From the NCBI GenBank assembly GCA_003224515.1, contig QHZC01000191.1:1-8400 (forward strand): a stretch of 8,400 nucleotides of DNA, written 5' to 3'. Shown here piece by piece: positions 1 through 6,478 of the stretch (position 1 is the stretch's first letter; each line of letters begins with the position of its first letter). Under the pieces are notes generated by a model, which ran no database searches, was not told the origin of the DNA, and was given only the letters and a program-made list of their open reading frames with translations. The DNA is from Acidobacteriota bacterium (GTDB taxonomy: Bacteria; Acidobacteriota; Terriglobia; Acidiferrales; UBA7541). The position numbers and the translations under genes were made by a program.

Positions 1-2280
1 ATCGAGGAATACGCCGCGCGGCAATCGGCGATCCTGAACAATGCGGAAGTTTGTCTGCTGCTGACGTTCCGCCGCGCAGAAGCGGTGGCGAAATTGCTGC
101 GGCCCCGCGTGCGTTCGCTCTCGGCTGTTGTGGACGCGGAAAAACTGATCCAAGCGGCGGACAAGGCTCCTCCACCCTCTCCCGGCGCGCTGCCACTACA
201 CGTCACCGGAAGCCGCGCGCGCCGGGGCAGCGATCTCGCGCTGCTGCAGTACACCTCCGGTTCAACGGGGGACCCCAAAGGCGTCATGCTGACGCACGCA
301 AACCTGCTGGCAAATATTCGCGCCATTGGCGAAGCGGTCCAGCTGCGGCCGGATGACGTCGGCATTAGCTGGCTTCCGCTGTATCACGACATGGGTTTGA
401 TTGGCGCGTGGCTTACGCTACTGCATTTCGGGACGCCCTTGGCGGTGATGTCGCCGCTGGCCTTTTTGACGCGCCCCGAGCGCTGGTTGCAGGCCTTTCA
501 CAAACATCGCGGAACGATCTCGGCCGCGCCGAATTTTGCTTATGAACTCTGCGTGCGCAAGATCGCGGACAAAGACATCCAGGGTGTGGATCTCAGCTCA
601 TGGCGCGCGGCGTTGAACGGCGCCGAGCCGGTGAATCCGGAAACGCTCGAGCGCTTTCGCGAGCGTTTTGCGGGTTACGGCTTCCGCCGCGAAGCGCAGC
701 TTCCCGTCTACGGTTTGGCGGAAGCTACTCTGGCGGTCACTGTGCCGCCGCTGAATCGTGGCCCATTGGTGGATCGCGTCGAACGCCAGACGTTTACGGC
801 CGAAGGACGCGCGGTGCCCGCGGCGCTTGAGGACGAAACGGCAATCGCCTTTGTTTCTTCCGGAAAAGCCCTGGCGGGCCATGAAGTTCGCATCGTGGAT
901 GAAATCGGCAACGAGGTTCCCGACCGCGCGGAAGGATTTTTGTGGTTTCGTGGGCCATCGGCGACCAGCGGTTACTACCGCAATTCCAAAGCGACCGAAA
1001 CGCTGCTCCCGCGTGGCCCGGCAACGGACCCAGGGGAATACGCTTGGATAAACACGGGCGACCGCGCGTATCGCGCCGACGGCGAAATCTACGTCACCGG
1101 ACGAGTGAAGGACATCATCATCAAGGGCGGGCGCAATTTGTATCCGCACGAAGTTGAGGAACTTGCCGCGCGCGCCGATGGAATTCGCAAGGGATGTATC
1201 GTCGCATTCGGCTTGACGGACGAAGCCACGGGCACGGAAAAATTGGTCGTCGTTGCGGAGACCCGCGAACGCGACATGCCGCGGCGTGCGGCTCTCGCTT
1301 CCGCAGTGACCGATCTTGTGTCGCGGGGATTGGGACTTCCGCCGGATCGCGTGGAGTTAATCCCGCCGGGCAGCATCCCGAAAACTTCCAGTGGAAAATT
1401 GCGCCGCGAAGAAACCAAGCAACTCTATCTTGCGGGGACTCTTTCCCTATCCCGGGCGCCAGCCTGGCTGCAAATCGTGCGCTTGGGAACAGGGAGCACC
1501 TTGCGCAACCTCGGCCGCGAAATCCTTGCCGGCGTGAGACGCGGCCTCGAAATTTTGTACGGTCTGTACTTCGGCGTGGTGTTCCTGCTTTGGATTGTTC
1601 CCACCTGGGTGATGGTGCAATTCATCAAGGATCACAAGGAAGCGGGACGCTTCACCTCTTCCGCTCTCAAAGTCTTGTTTGCGCTTATAGCATGCCGTGT
1701 GCGCGTCGTCGGCAAGGAGTATATGGAAACACCGGGCGCAAAAATCTACGCGTCAAATCACACCAGTTATTTTGACGTGTTGCCGCTGATGCTGGGGCTG
1801 GGCGTGCCTTATCGCTTCGTCGCAAAAATGGAAGTCGGCGGCATGCCCTTCATCGGAGCATTTTTGAAGCGCATGGGACATCTGAAGTTTGACCGCAGCG
1901 ATCCGCAATCACGATTGCGCCAGGCGCAGGAGATGGAAGAATTTTTGCGTAACGGCGAATCTGTTTTTGTTTTTCCCGAAGGCACCTTCGCCGCAGAGGA
2001 TGGCGTGCGGCCGTTCCAGCTCGGCGCTTTCAAGGCCGCGGTGGCCACGGGCGCGCCGGTCATCCCCGTGTCGCTTGCCGGGACTCGCAGATTTTTGCGC
2101 GATGGCACGTACCTGCCTCGACCGACCAGTGTGACCATTACCCTTTCGCCGCCGATCTTTCCAAGCACCACGACGAACAACCCTAACCCCGCCGATTCAT
2201 CCGACTGGCACGAACTGATTCGTTTGCGCGACGCCACGCGCGCCGCGATTGTGCGTCATGCCGCCGAGCCGCTCCTATAG
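1..2280 (+). CDS. Fatty acyl-AMP ligase fused to PlsC-type acyltransferase (5' end missing)
   Basis: The frame is open from base 1, so this is the C-terminal 759 residues of a longer protein; the GTG at 85 is internal. The first module is an adenylate-forming enzyme: P-loop YTSGSTGDPKG (about 84-94), the YHDMG motif typical of fatty acyl-AMP ligases (128-132), YGLAEAT (237-243), TGD (352-354), and the C-terminal lysine in TSSGK (K466). It should activate a fatty acid as acyl-adenylate. A hydrophobic segment (about 518-541) follows, then a PlsC/LPLAT domain with NHTSYFD (HX4D, H587/D592), FPEGTF (658-663) and APVIPVSL (685-692), which transfers acyl groups to a lysophospholipid or similar acceptor at the inner membrane. 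No carrier-protein domain is visible between the modules. E. coli Aas combines the same activities in the opposite order. About 90 or more N-terminal residues are probably missing, judged from where the P-loop usually lies. Domain calls are firm; the acceptor is unknown. Confidence 0.93.
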   Translation: MEEYAARQSAILNNAEVCLLLTFRRAEAVAKLLRPRVRSLSAVVDAEKLIQAADKAPPPSPGALPLHVTGSRARRGSDLALLQYTSGSTGDPKGVMLTHANLLANIRAIGEAVQLRPDDVGISWLPLYHDMGLIGAWLTLLHFGTPLAVMSPLAFLTRPERWLQAFHKHRGTISAAPNFAYELCVRKIADKDIQGVDLSSWRAALNGAEPVNPETLERFRERFAGYGFRREAQLPVYGLAEATLAVTVPPLNRGPLVDRVERQTFTAEGRAVPAALEDETAIAFVSSGKALAGHEVRIVDEIGNEVPDRAEGFLWFRGPSATSGYYRNSKATETLLPRGPATDPGEYAWINTGDRAYRADGEIYVTGRVKDIIIKGGRNLYPHEVEELAARADGIRKGCIVAFGLTDEATGTEKLVVVAETRERDMPRRAALASAVTDLVSRGLGLPPDRVELIPPGSIPKTSSGKLRREETKQLYLAGTLSLSRAPAWLQIVRLGTGSTLRNLGREILAGVRRGLEILYGLYFGVVFLLWIVPTWVMVQFIKDHKEAGRFTSSALKVLFALIACRVRVVGKEYMETPGAKIYASNHTSYFDVLPLMLGLGVPYRFVAKMEVGGMPFIGAFLKRMGHLKFDRSDPQSRLRQAQEMEEFLRNGESVFVFPEGTFAAEDGVRPFQLGAFKAAVATGAPVIPVSLAGTRRFLRDGTYLPRPTSVTITLSPPIFPSTTTNNPNPADSSDWHELIRLRDATRAAIVRHAAEPLL

Positions 2281-2556
2281 CCGAGACTTCAATCTGTGCC
2301 AACTAAAACTCAACCCAGACTCTGGCCTTCACTCCTGATTCCCTGTCGCGGCAAAAATCATCCGTGCTCCCCGGTTACAAATCTACACACGAAATATTTC
2401 CACCTACTTACAACTTCACTCTGCACTGCCGCATCTCTATGGGAAACAAAACAGAGTGATGCGGATCGCTGTCTCCCTGCCTGAGGCACACCGCGAAACG
2501 CGCGGCAACGTCGGATCTGGCGGGCCTGCGCAGAAAGCTAAATTCATGGAGGGTTT
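2281..2556. other. Intergenic leader region before the barrel gene
   Basis: No gene is supported here; the short open frame at 2296-2484 has no ribosome site and no recognisable product. The stretch holds an imperfect hairpin at 2429-2464 and a small one at 2491-2505 (CCGCG/CGCGG, 5-base loop). I see no convincing terminator for the upstream fusion gene and no strong promoter. A purine-rich GGAGGG at 2548-2553 serves the barrel gene, with an unusually short spacing of three bases to its ATG at 2557. Confidence 0.5.
2429..2464 (+). other. Imperfect hairpin upstream of the barrel gene
   Basis: CCGCAT (2429-2434) plus CTCT (2435-2438) can pair with AGAG (2453-2456) and ATGCGG (2459-2464). This gives ten base pairs with a two-base bulge and a 14-base A-rich loop. 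No T-run follows, so an intrinsic terminator is unlikely. It may be part of the 5' leader of the gene starting at 2557, or an operator. Confidence 0.35.
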
Positions 2557-3037
2557 ATGAAGTTGAAGCTACTGGTGTCGCTAGTGGCTGTTCTTTCGCT
2601 TTTCCTCGCAACTGCTGGTGCCGAGGAGACGCCGAAAATCGATTGTGTTCGCGGGCTACTCGTATTTCCGCAACAACCCCAGCACCGCGGGCGTGAGCAG
2701 TTTCAGCCTGAACGGCGGAAGCGCTTCCGTTGCCTACAATGCAAATAATTGGCTGAGCGGCGTCGCCGACTTTGGTGCTTATCACAATGGCAATATTCTG
2801 AGTACCGGCACCAACGGGACGCTCTCCACCTACCTGTTCGGCCCGCGCGTCTCCTATCGCCATTTCGAACGCCTCGCGCCCTTCGGTGAAGTGCTCTTCG
2901 GCGTGGCTCACGCCAGCAGCGCGGGGACAAGCGGTTCAGACAACGCTTTTGCGATGACCCTCTTCTCCGAAACCGGGACAAGCAATCAGACCCAGAACAA
3001 TCTCCGTGTCTCGACCGGAATCGTTTTCCGGTTCTAG
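2557..3037 (+). pseudogene. Small outer-membrane beta-barrel protein, frameshifted
   Basis: The gene starts at ATG 2557 with a clear signal peptide (hydrophobic core from about residue 5, probable cleavage after TAGA, residue 22). The frame then turns wrong at GATTGTG: removing one T at 2643/2644 joins ...ETPKID to VFAGYSYFRNNP and continues to TAG at 3035-3037, giving a 159-residue protein. The second part shows alternating barrel-like strands (SVAYNANNWLSGVADFGAY, YLFGPRVSYRHF, FGEVLFGVAHA) and ends in VFRF, the terminal aromatic typical of BAM-inserted barrels. As written, translation from 2557 stops at 2748 after 63 residues. From memory, related acidobacterial barrels have about 25-30 further residues between FAMTL and the FSET-like stretch, so an in-frame deletion near 2957-2965 is also likely. 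Family role: surface porin-like or structural barrel, substrate unknown. A sequencing error could explain the extra T but not a deletion. Confidence 0.75.
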
Positions 3038-3063
3038 CGCGGGGCCACAAGATCGGTTGCCCG

Positions 3064-3111
3064 GGTGCAGGCAGAGGGGCCGCGTTCAAGGCAGACAGGC
3101 CCCTTTGCACC
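3064..3111. terminator. Hairpin between convergent genes, possible bidirectional terminator
   Basis: AGGGGCC (3075-3081) pairs with GGCCCCT (3098-3104), and GGTGCA (3064-3069) pairs with TGCACC (3106-3111), with an asymmetric internal loop and a 16-base apical loop. It sits between the barrel gene (+) and tonB (-), where a shared terminator is expected. No T-run follows on either strand, so intrinsic termination would be weak; it may instead protect the 3' ends. Confidence 0.4.
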
Positions 3112-3122
3112 GTCTCTGGATT

Positions 3123-3920
3123 TCAGTGCTGGGTGGAATAAACCACCGTGATATGCGTCTCGATCTCAACGGGCTGGCCGTTGAGAACCGTCGGCCGATA
3201 CCGCCATTGCCGGACGGCTTCCACCGCGGACTGGTTAAAGAGCGGATCGCTTAAAACAATCTGCAAAGACTGAATCGTGCCATCGGTCCCGATGATGGCA
3301 CGCAATTCCACGTGACCATCGCGATGCATTTGTTTTCCGAGCGCTGGATAGACCGGCTCTACTCGGTGGATCAGCATCGCGGGATCTAGCTGGGTCATGC
3401 GCAATCTCGGCGGCAGCTCAGATTGGTGGTGGGTTTCTACAGCGGGCGGAACTCTGCCGTTCGGGTCCCCGATAACAATCAGCCCCACACCTCCATCGGG
3501 GCCGCCGATTCCGGCACTTTCGATGGGCGCTTCGTTTGTGCCTTCTCCACTCCAACGAGGGTCTCGAGTAGGGATCCTTGGGGAAATATTTGTGGGTCGA
3601 TCAAAGTGATAATCGCGGTGTGGCCGGGTCGGATCGCGCGGAGGTGGGCCTGAGTCGCGCCACGAATTTGGGTAGCGCGAATAGGGCGGCGCCGGCGTCG
3701 TGTAAGCGAGCGCGATGTGCTGGGTCTTCCCGAACAGCGGCATCAAAATCAGCGCGGCTAGAACCGCGCTTTCGAGAACGACGGATATGACCAAGGCGCG
3801 GCGGCGGACACTGCGCTCACGACTTTGCTGCTCCGCATCACCTTCTACTAAGCATCCGCTCAACGATCCAAGACCTTCTTGGGGGCTTAGTTCCCTAACC
3901 TTCTTGGGCTCGGGGCACAT
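3123..3920 (-). CDS. tonB: TonB-family energy-transducing protein
   Basis: The 265-residue protein has TonB architecture: about 41 cytoplasmic residues ending in an Arg-rich stretch (RSVRRR), one membrane anchor (about 42-63), a Pro/Arg/Asp-rich periplasmic linker (about 64-185), and a C-terminal TonB domain (about 187-265) with VEPVYP, GHVELRAIIGTDGTI, AVEAVRQWRYRP and PVEIETHITVVY. TonB proteins pass proton-motive energy from ExbB/ExbD to outer-membrane transporters. I place the start at ATG 3920 because GGAGGT (3925-3930) lies just upstream; the frame stays open to an ATG at 3971, which lacks such a site. No exbB, exbD or receptor gene is in the window, so this is an orphan TonB paralogue, of which acidobacteria often have several. 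Its partner is unknown. The gene runs convergent to the broken barrel gene. Confidence 0.9.
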   Translation of the reverse strand: MCPEPKKVRELSPQEGLGSLSGCLVEGDAEQQSRERSVRRRALVISVVLESAVLAALILMPLFGKTQHIALAYTTPAPPYSRYPNSWRDSGPPPRDPTRPHRDYHFDRPTNISPRIPTRDPRWSGEGTNEAPIESAGIGGPDGGVGLIVIGDPNGRVPPAVETHHQSELPPRLRMTQLDPAMLIHRVEPVYPALGKQMHRDGHVELRAIIGTDGTIQSLQIVLSDPLFNQSAVEAVRQWRYRPTVLNGQPVEIETHITVVYSTQH

Positions 3921-4264
3921 CACCACCTCCACAATTCTTTCTGCAAGTGCCGACCGCCGGTGGTCCCACAAATCGGGACTGGAGAGAATTTGCGGCGCCG
4001 ATTTCCTGGGGGTTGCTCTAGATCTCCAGGAGACCGGCGCCGCGCTCGCAGGGATGTGAGGTTGCGCGCGTCCTCATTCGGTTGGACACCAAGGGTCCCG
4101 ACAAGTTCCCATCAAGCCTCCAATCTAAGGACCCACGGGCAGAAAGAGGCCCCCAAGGCCATCAACAAGCTCTTTTTAATGAATAGGTTACAGCCAGCGT
4201 ATCCGGGAGTCAGGCTGATGCATCTCATGTTCTGTGGACGTGGATCTGTAGGAGGTCGACCGCC
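3921..4264. other. Divergent intergenic region between tonB and the zinc-ribbon gene
   Basis: These 344 bases must hold promoters for both flanking genes. The open frames crossing it look like chance frames. Visible signals are the tonB ribosome site (GGAGGT, 3925-3930), a long hairpin at 3991-4044, and the zinc-ribbon ribosome site (GGAGGT, 4251-4256, eight bases before its ATG). I could not find a convincing -35/-10 pair on either strand; the AT-rich patch near 4168-4190 is the only promoter-like composition. Confidence 0.5.
3991..4044 (-). other. Long near-perfect hairpin upstream of tonB
   Basis: GCGGCGCCG (3992-4000) pairs perfectly with CGGCGCCGC (4035-4043). After one A/C mismatch (4001/4034), 4002-4012 pairs with 4023-4033 (11 pairs including three G-T pairs), leaving a 10-base loop (4013-4022). 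About twenty pairs with one mismatch is far beyond the other inverted repeats here. It lies about 70 bases before the tonB ATG, so it may be a structured leader, an attenuator, an operator or a dispersed REP-like repeat. No T-run follows on the minus strand. Confidence 0.6.
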
Positions 4265-4579
4265 ATGGATCGGCGTAATCTGGAAACTGTAGGTGTGCGC
4301 CGCACCGGCTGGGCCGCTTTGGACCGCGATCCGCAGCAGGACACGGTGGAATTCATCTGTCCGCACTGCGGCGCGCGGGACAAGAAGAATGCCCGGCGTG
4401 AACGTGCGCTCTATCATTTCACGGATGGTTTTTTGCAAGACTTGCAAGGCGAAGTCACGCAGTGCCATTCCTGCAAACAATACTTGCGCGTGGTTCCGAT
4501 CGTGATGTTGCACGATCAGGATGAAACTCGCCGCTTCGAAGCCGTTTTTTCCGATGACCAGCTGGTGAGTTCGCAGTAA
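4265..4579 (+). CDS. Small zinc-ribbon protein, function unknown
   Basis: This 104-residue protein starts at ATG 4265 behind a strong GGAGGT (4251-4256, spacing eight). It has two knuckles, CPHC (C32-C35) and CHSC (C67-C70), about 31 residues apart, which is the layout of a single zinc ribbon with four cysteine ligands. Between them lies a charged stretch (DKKNARRERALYHF). There is no signal peptide or membrane segment, so it should be cytoplasmic. Zinc ribbons of this size bind nucleic acid or serve as structural modules, but nothing here chooses between these. The gene stands alone: divergent from tonB and closed by an intrinsic terminator 24 bases after its stop. I do not recognise a named family. 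The ribosome site, terminator and paired CxxC motifs together make it a real gene. Confidence 0.85.
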   Translation: MDRRNLETVGVRRTGWAALDRDPQQDTVEFICPHCGARDKKNARRERALYHFTDGFLQDLQGEVTQCHSCKQYLRVVPIVMLHDQDETRRFEAVFSDDQLVSSQ

Positions 4580-4603
4580 TTCCCTCTCACACGGCAAAAC
4601 ACG

Positions 4604-4622
4604 GGCGGGGCGCCCGCCTTTT
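4604..4622 (+). terminator. Intrinsic terminator of the zinc-ribbon gene
   Basis: GGCGGG (4604-4609) and CCCGCC (4613-4618) form a perfect six-pair all-GC stem around a three-base GCG loop, followed at once by TTTT (4619-4622). It begins 24 bases after the zinc-ribbon stop codon, in the right orientation. Confidence 0.8.
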
Positions 4623-5051
4623 CATTCCGCACTGAATTCTTGCCGCGCGTCAATCTCGGTCTCTGTCGCAATAGCAGCGATGACCATTGTAATCGCGGTG
4701 GTGTTCCCGCCATTCAAGTTCGCGCCATGCGCGCGCTCCAATCATTCGTAAGCGTCGTGATGGCGTTCATGCCGCCAGTACGCGGCCTGCGGGCATGCAG
4801 TCGCCAAATCGCTGCACGCGGCGCGCCGGTTCGAATCCTTCTCATTGGCCTTCGCGCTTGGTGCACCAGCAAAGAGCAAAAAACCGCGCTGAATGCGGCT
4901 GTCGCCAGTCGAGTCTTGCCGAGCAGGAGACTTCAGCACATGCTTATCGAGCGTCCTGTTGCCGCTCATCAAACACGCCGGCGCGGAAAATGTCGTGAAC
5001 GCGTTCGGGAAGAAACAATGGAAGTTCTTGGCAAACACACTTCAGGCAAAA
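4623..5051. other. Intergenic stretch with no supported gene
   Basis: Long chance frames exist on both strands (for example 4640-5383 plus and 4742-5038 minus), but none has a ribosome site, domain or signal I can recognise, and the longest plus frame runs antisense through the His-rich gene. The stretch lies between two terminators that point into it from both sides, so it may be largely silent. Small items seen: a 10-bp palindrome TGGTGCACCA (4859-4868) and a tRNA-like GGTTCGAATCC (4828-4838) without the rest of a tRNA. It could hold remains of a decayed gene or an unseen small RNA. Confidence 0.5.
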
Positions 5052-5084
5052 TTAAAACGGGCGCGGCGAAATTTTGCCGCGCCC
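5052..5084 (-). terminator. Intrinsic terminator of the His-rich protein gene
   Basis: Read on the minus strand, GGGCGCGGC (5084-5076) pairs perfectly with GCCGCGCCC (5067-5059) around an eight-base AT-rich loop. After one G, the run TTTTAAT follows (5057-5051). The stem starts about 20 bases beyond the stop codon of the gene ending at 5105. This is a textbook Rho-independent terminator. Confidence 0.85.
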
Positions 5085-5104
5085 CGGAAATACACATTCA
5101 TGAA

Positions 5105-5434
5105 TTAGTGGCGATCGTGATCGTGCTCATCCCAATCGCGTTCGCTATGCCAGCGGTGGCCGTCTTCGTCCCACCAGCGGTGCCGCTCATGCCAGCAGTG
5201 TTCCCGCGCTTCATGCAGTTCATGCCGCGCACGATCCGCTGGTCTGCTGTCCCAGCCGTGATGCTCCACGGCTTCGTGCAGTCTGTGGTCCGCCTTGGCG
5301 ATGCGCCGCTGGCAACCGTCGTAGCTTTCGGCGGACGCCCGAGATGCTCCCGCGAATGCCAGCATGCCGAGAAACGCCGCTGATACGACGAACGTCCTTT
5401 GAAGAAACTTCTTCTCTCCCGTGTCGAAGGTCAT
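5105..5434 (-). CDS. Small secreted His/Trp-rich protein, function unknown
   Basis: I start the protein at ATG 5434 (109 residues) because GGAGG (5439-5443) lies four bases upstream and a signal peptide begins there: FLQRTFVVSAAFLGMLAFAGA with a likely cut after ASRASA (residue 35). The frame is open further upstream, to 5536, without such support. The mature part (74 residues) has 14 His, 6 Trp and many Arg, Asp and Glu. It contains an internal repeat, HRLHEAVEHH (50-59) and HELHEAREHC (71-80), exactly 21 residues apart, and a tail of H/W/D pairs ending in HDHDRH. Two cysteines (C41, C80) could form a disulfide. It should be periplasmic or secreted. Metal binding is a reasonable inference from composition but unproven. 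Similar short proteins occur in acidobacteria as I recall; none has a function I can name. Confidence 0.8.
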   Translation of the reverse strand: MTFDTGEKKFLQRTFVVSAAFLGMLAFAGASRASAESYDGCQRRIAKADHRLHEAVEHHGWDSRPADRARHELHEAREHCWHERHRWWDEDGHRWHSERDWDEHDHDRH

Positions 5435-5438
5435 ATTT

Positions 5439-5522
5439 CCTCCATCCCCCAACTTTCGCCCCGACTGGATGGGGTGATGTCCTGCTCTATCGAACACGCT
5501 TGCCGGGAGAATGTAGCAAGCG
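5439..5522 (-). promoter_or_regulatory. Structured leader and ribosome site of the His-rich gene
   Basis: Two hairpins lie in the likely leader. CGCTTGC/GCAAGCG (5522-5516 with 5503-5497, seven pairs, 12-base loop) is followed by a C/G stem (5476-5471 with 5462-5457, six pairs including one G-T, eight-base loop). GGAGG at 5443-5439 then sits four bases before the ATG. The first dyad could equally be a repressor operator. I see no convincing -35/-10 pair. Confidence 0.4.
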
Positions 5523-5572
5523 ATGGTCCACACCATAAACCACTGAAAATAAAAATCTTGTATGTGATGGCG

Positions 5573-6448
5573 TCAGTAGGCCTGCAAAAAGGGGTCGGGG
5601 TCCATGTGGTATTTCTCGAGCCCCGCACGGATGTGGTCAAAGGCTTCGTCCACGGCATCGGCGAACTGGAGCATCTTGTACTCGTCCTCGTTGATGGTGC
5701 CCCAGCGCACCATGGCCTTCCAATTCAGGACTTCATCCCAGTACTTTCGGCCGTAGATCAAGATGATGTTCTGCTTGGCAAGTTTCCCGGTCTGCAGCAG
5801 CGTCAGCATTTCCCAGAGTTCGTCCATGGTTCCGAAGCCACCCGGAAACACGATCAAGGCCTTCGCAATCTGCGCGAACCAAAGCTTGCGCATGAAAAAG
5901 TATTTGAAATTGAAGCTCAGCTCCGGGCTGATGTAAGGATTCGCAAATTGCTCGTGCGGAAGCTCGATCGAAAGGCCAACTGACTTCCCGCCCGCTTCAT
6001 ACGCTCCGCGGTTCGCGGCTTCCATAATTCCCGGCCCGCCGCCGGAGCAAACTACAAAGCGCCGCGGCCCGGGACCCAGCGTGAGCGACCAAGTGGTCAG
6101 CTTGCGCGAAAGTTGACGCGCTTCCTCGTAATAACGGGACATCTCAAGCAATCTCTTCGCGTGACGCAGGGCCGCGCGGTGTTTGGCTAGCTTCGCCGCG
6201 GACATCTTTGAGGTCCTCTCGTTTTTCAGCCTCGTGCATCGCGCCTGCGCGGTTTCGCGGGATTCGATGCGCGCCGAACCGAACATCACGATGGTGTCCC
6301 CGATCCCCTCACTCTTGAGCTGCACCAGCGGGTGAATGTATTCGCCCAGGATGCGGATCGGCCGCGCCGGGGTGCTGTTCAGAAATTTGGGATCTTCGTG
6401 CGGCACTTTCGGCGCGTGCTGGGGCTTCAGTTTCTTACCGTCGGACAT
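5573..6448 (-). CDS. LOG-family protein (predicted nucleotide 5'-monophosphate phosphoribohydrolase)
   Basis: The 291-residue protein carries both signatures of the LOG family, often misnamed 'lysine decarboxylase': GGGPGIMEAANRGAYEAGG (136-154) and PGGFGTMDELWE (202-213), plus FGSAR (56-60) at the start of the Rossmann-like fold. Characterised members cleave the N-glycosidic bond of nucleoside 5'-monophosphates, releasing a base (cytokinin in plants) and ribose 5-phosphate. Typical LOG proteins have about 190 residues. This one belongs to the longer type, with about 50 residues before the fold and a charged helical insert at about 64-120 (many Arg, Lys, Glu). It is cytoplasmic: no signal peptide. 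Start: ATG 6448 with GGGAG (6458-6462) nine bases upstream and a good promoter just before. It is divergent from the VWA gene and appears to be transcribed alone. The family assignment is firm; the substrate is not known. Confidence 0.92.
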   Translation of the reverse strand: MSDGKKLKPQHAPKVPHEDPKFLNSTPARPIRILGEYIHPLVQLKSEGIGDTIVMFGSARIESRETAQARCTRLKNERTSKMSAAKLAKHRAALRHAKRLLEMSRYYEEARQLSRKLTTWSLTLGPGPRRFVVCSGGGPGIMEAANRGAYEAGGKSVGLSIELPHEQFANPYISPELSFNFKYFFMRKLWFAQIAKALIVFPGGFGTMDELWEMLTLLQTGKLAKQNIILIYGRKYWDEVLNWKAMVRWGTINEDEYKMLQFADAVDEAFDHIRAGLEKYHMDPDPFLQAY

Positions 6449-6478
6449 CGGTTTTTTCTCCCGTTGAGACGAACCTTG

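Noticed and set aside
598..1149. 183-codon minus-strand frame inside the ligase domain
   Set aside because: The plus strand here encodes conserved ligase motifs throughout; the antisense frame is a GC-rich codon-bias shadow.
3921..3971. Extension of TonB to the upstream ATG at 3971
   Set aside because: The inner ATG at 3920 has a strong GGAGGT at good spacing; the extra 17 residues have no such support.
4826..4850. tRNA T-loop-like GGTTCGAATCC
   Set aside because: The flanking bases do not form a T-stem (only three of five pairs), there is no matching acceptor stem, and no anticodon arm is recognisable upstream. Treated as chance.
4742..5038. Minus-strand open frame downstream of the His-rich gene
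   Set aside because: It lies behind the terminator at 5052-5084, with no ribosome site, no signal and no recognisable motif.
4640..5383. Long plus-strand open frame (247 codons)
   Set aside because: It has no ribosome site or domain, and its second half is antisense to the His-rich gene, whose signal peptide, ribosome site and terminator are all present on the minus strand.
5435..5536. Upstream extension of the His-rich protein to 5536
   Set aside because: The signal peptide and GGAGG fit the start at 5434, and the upstream part overlaps two leader hairpins.
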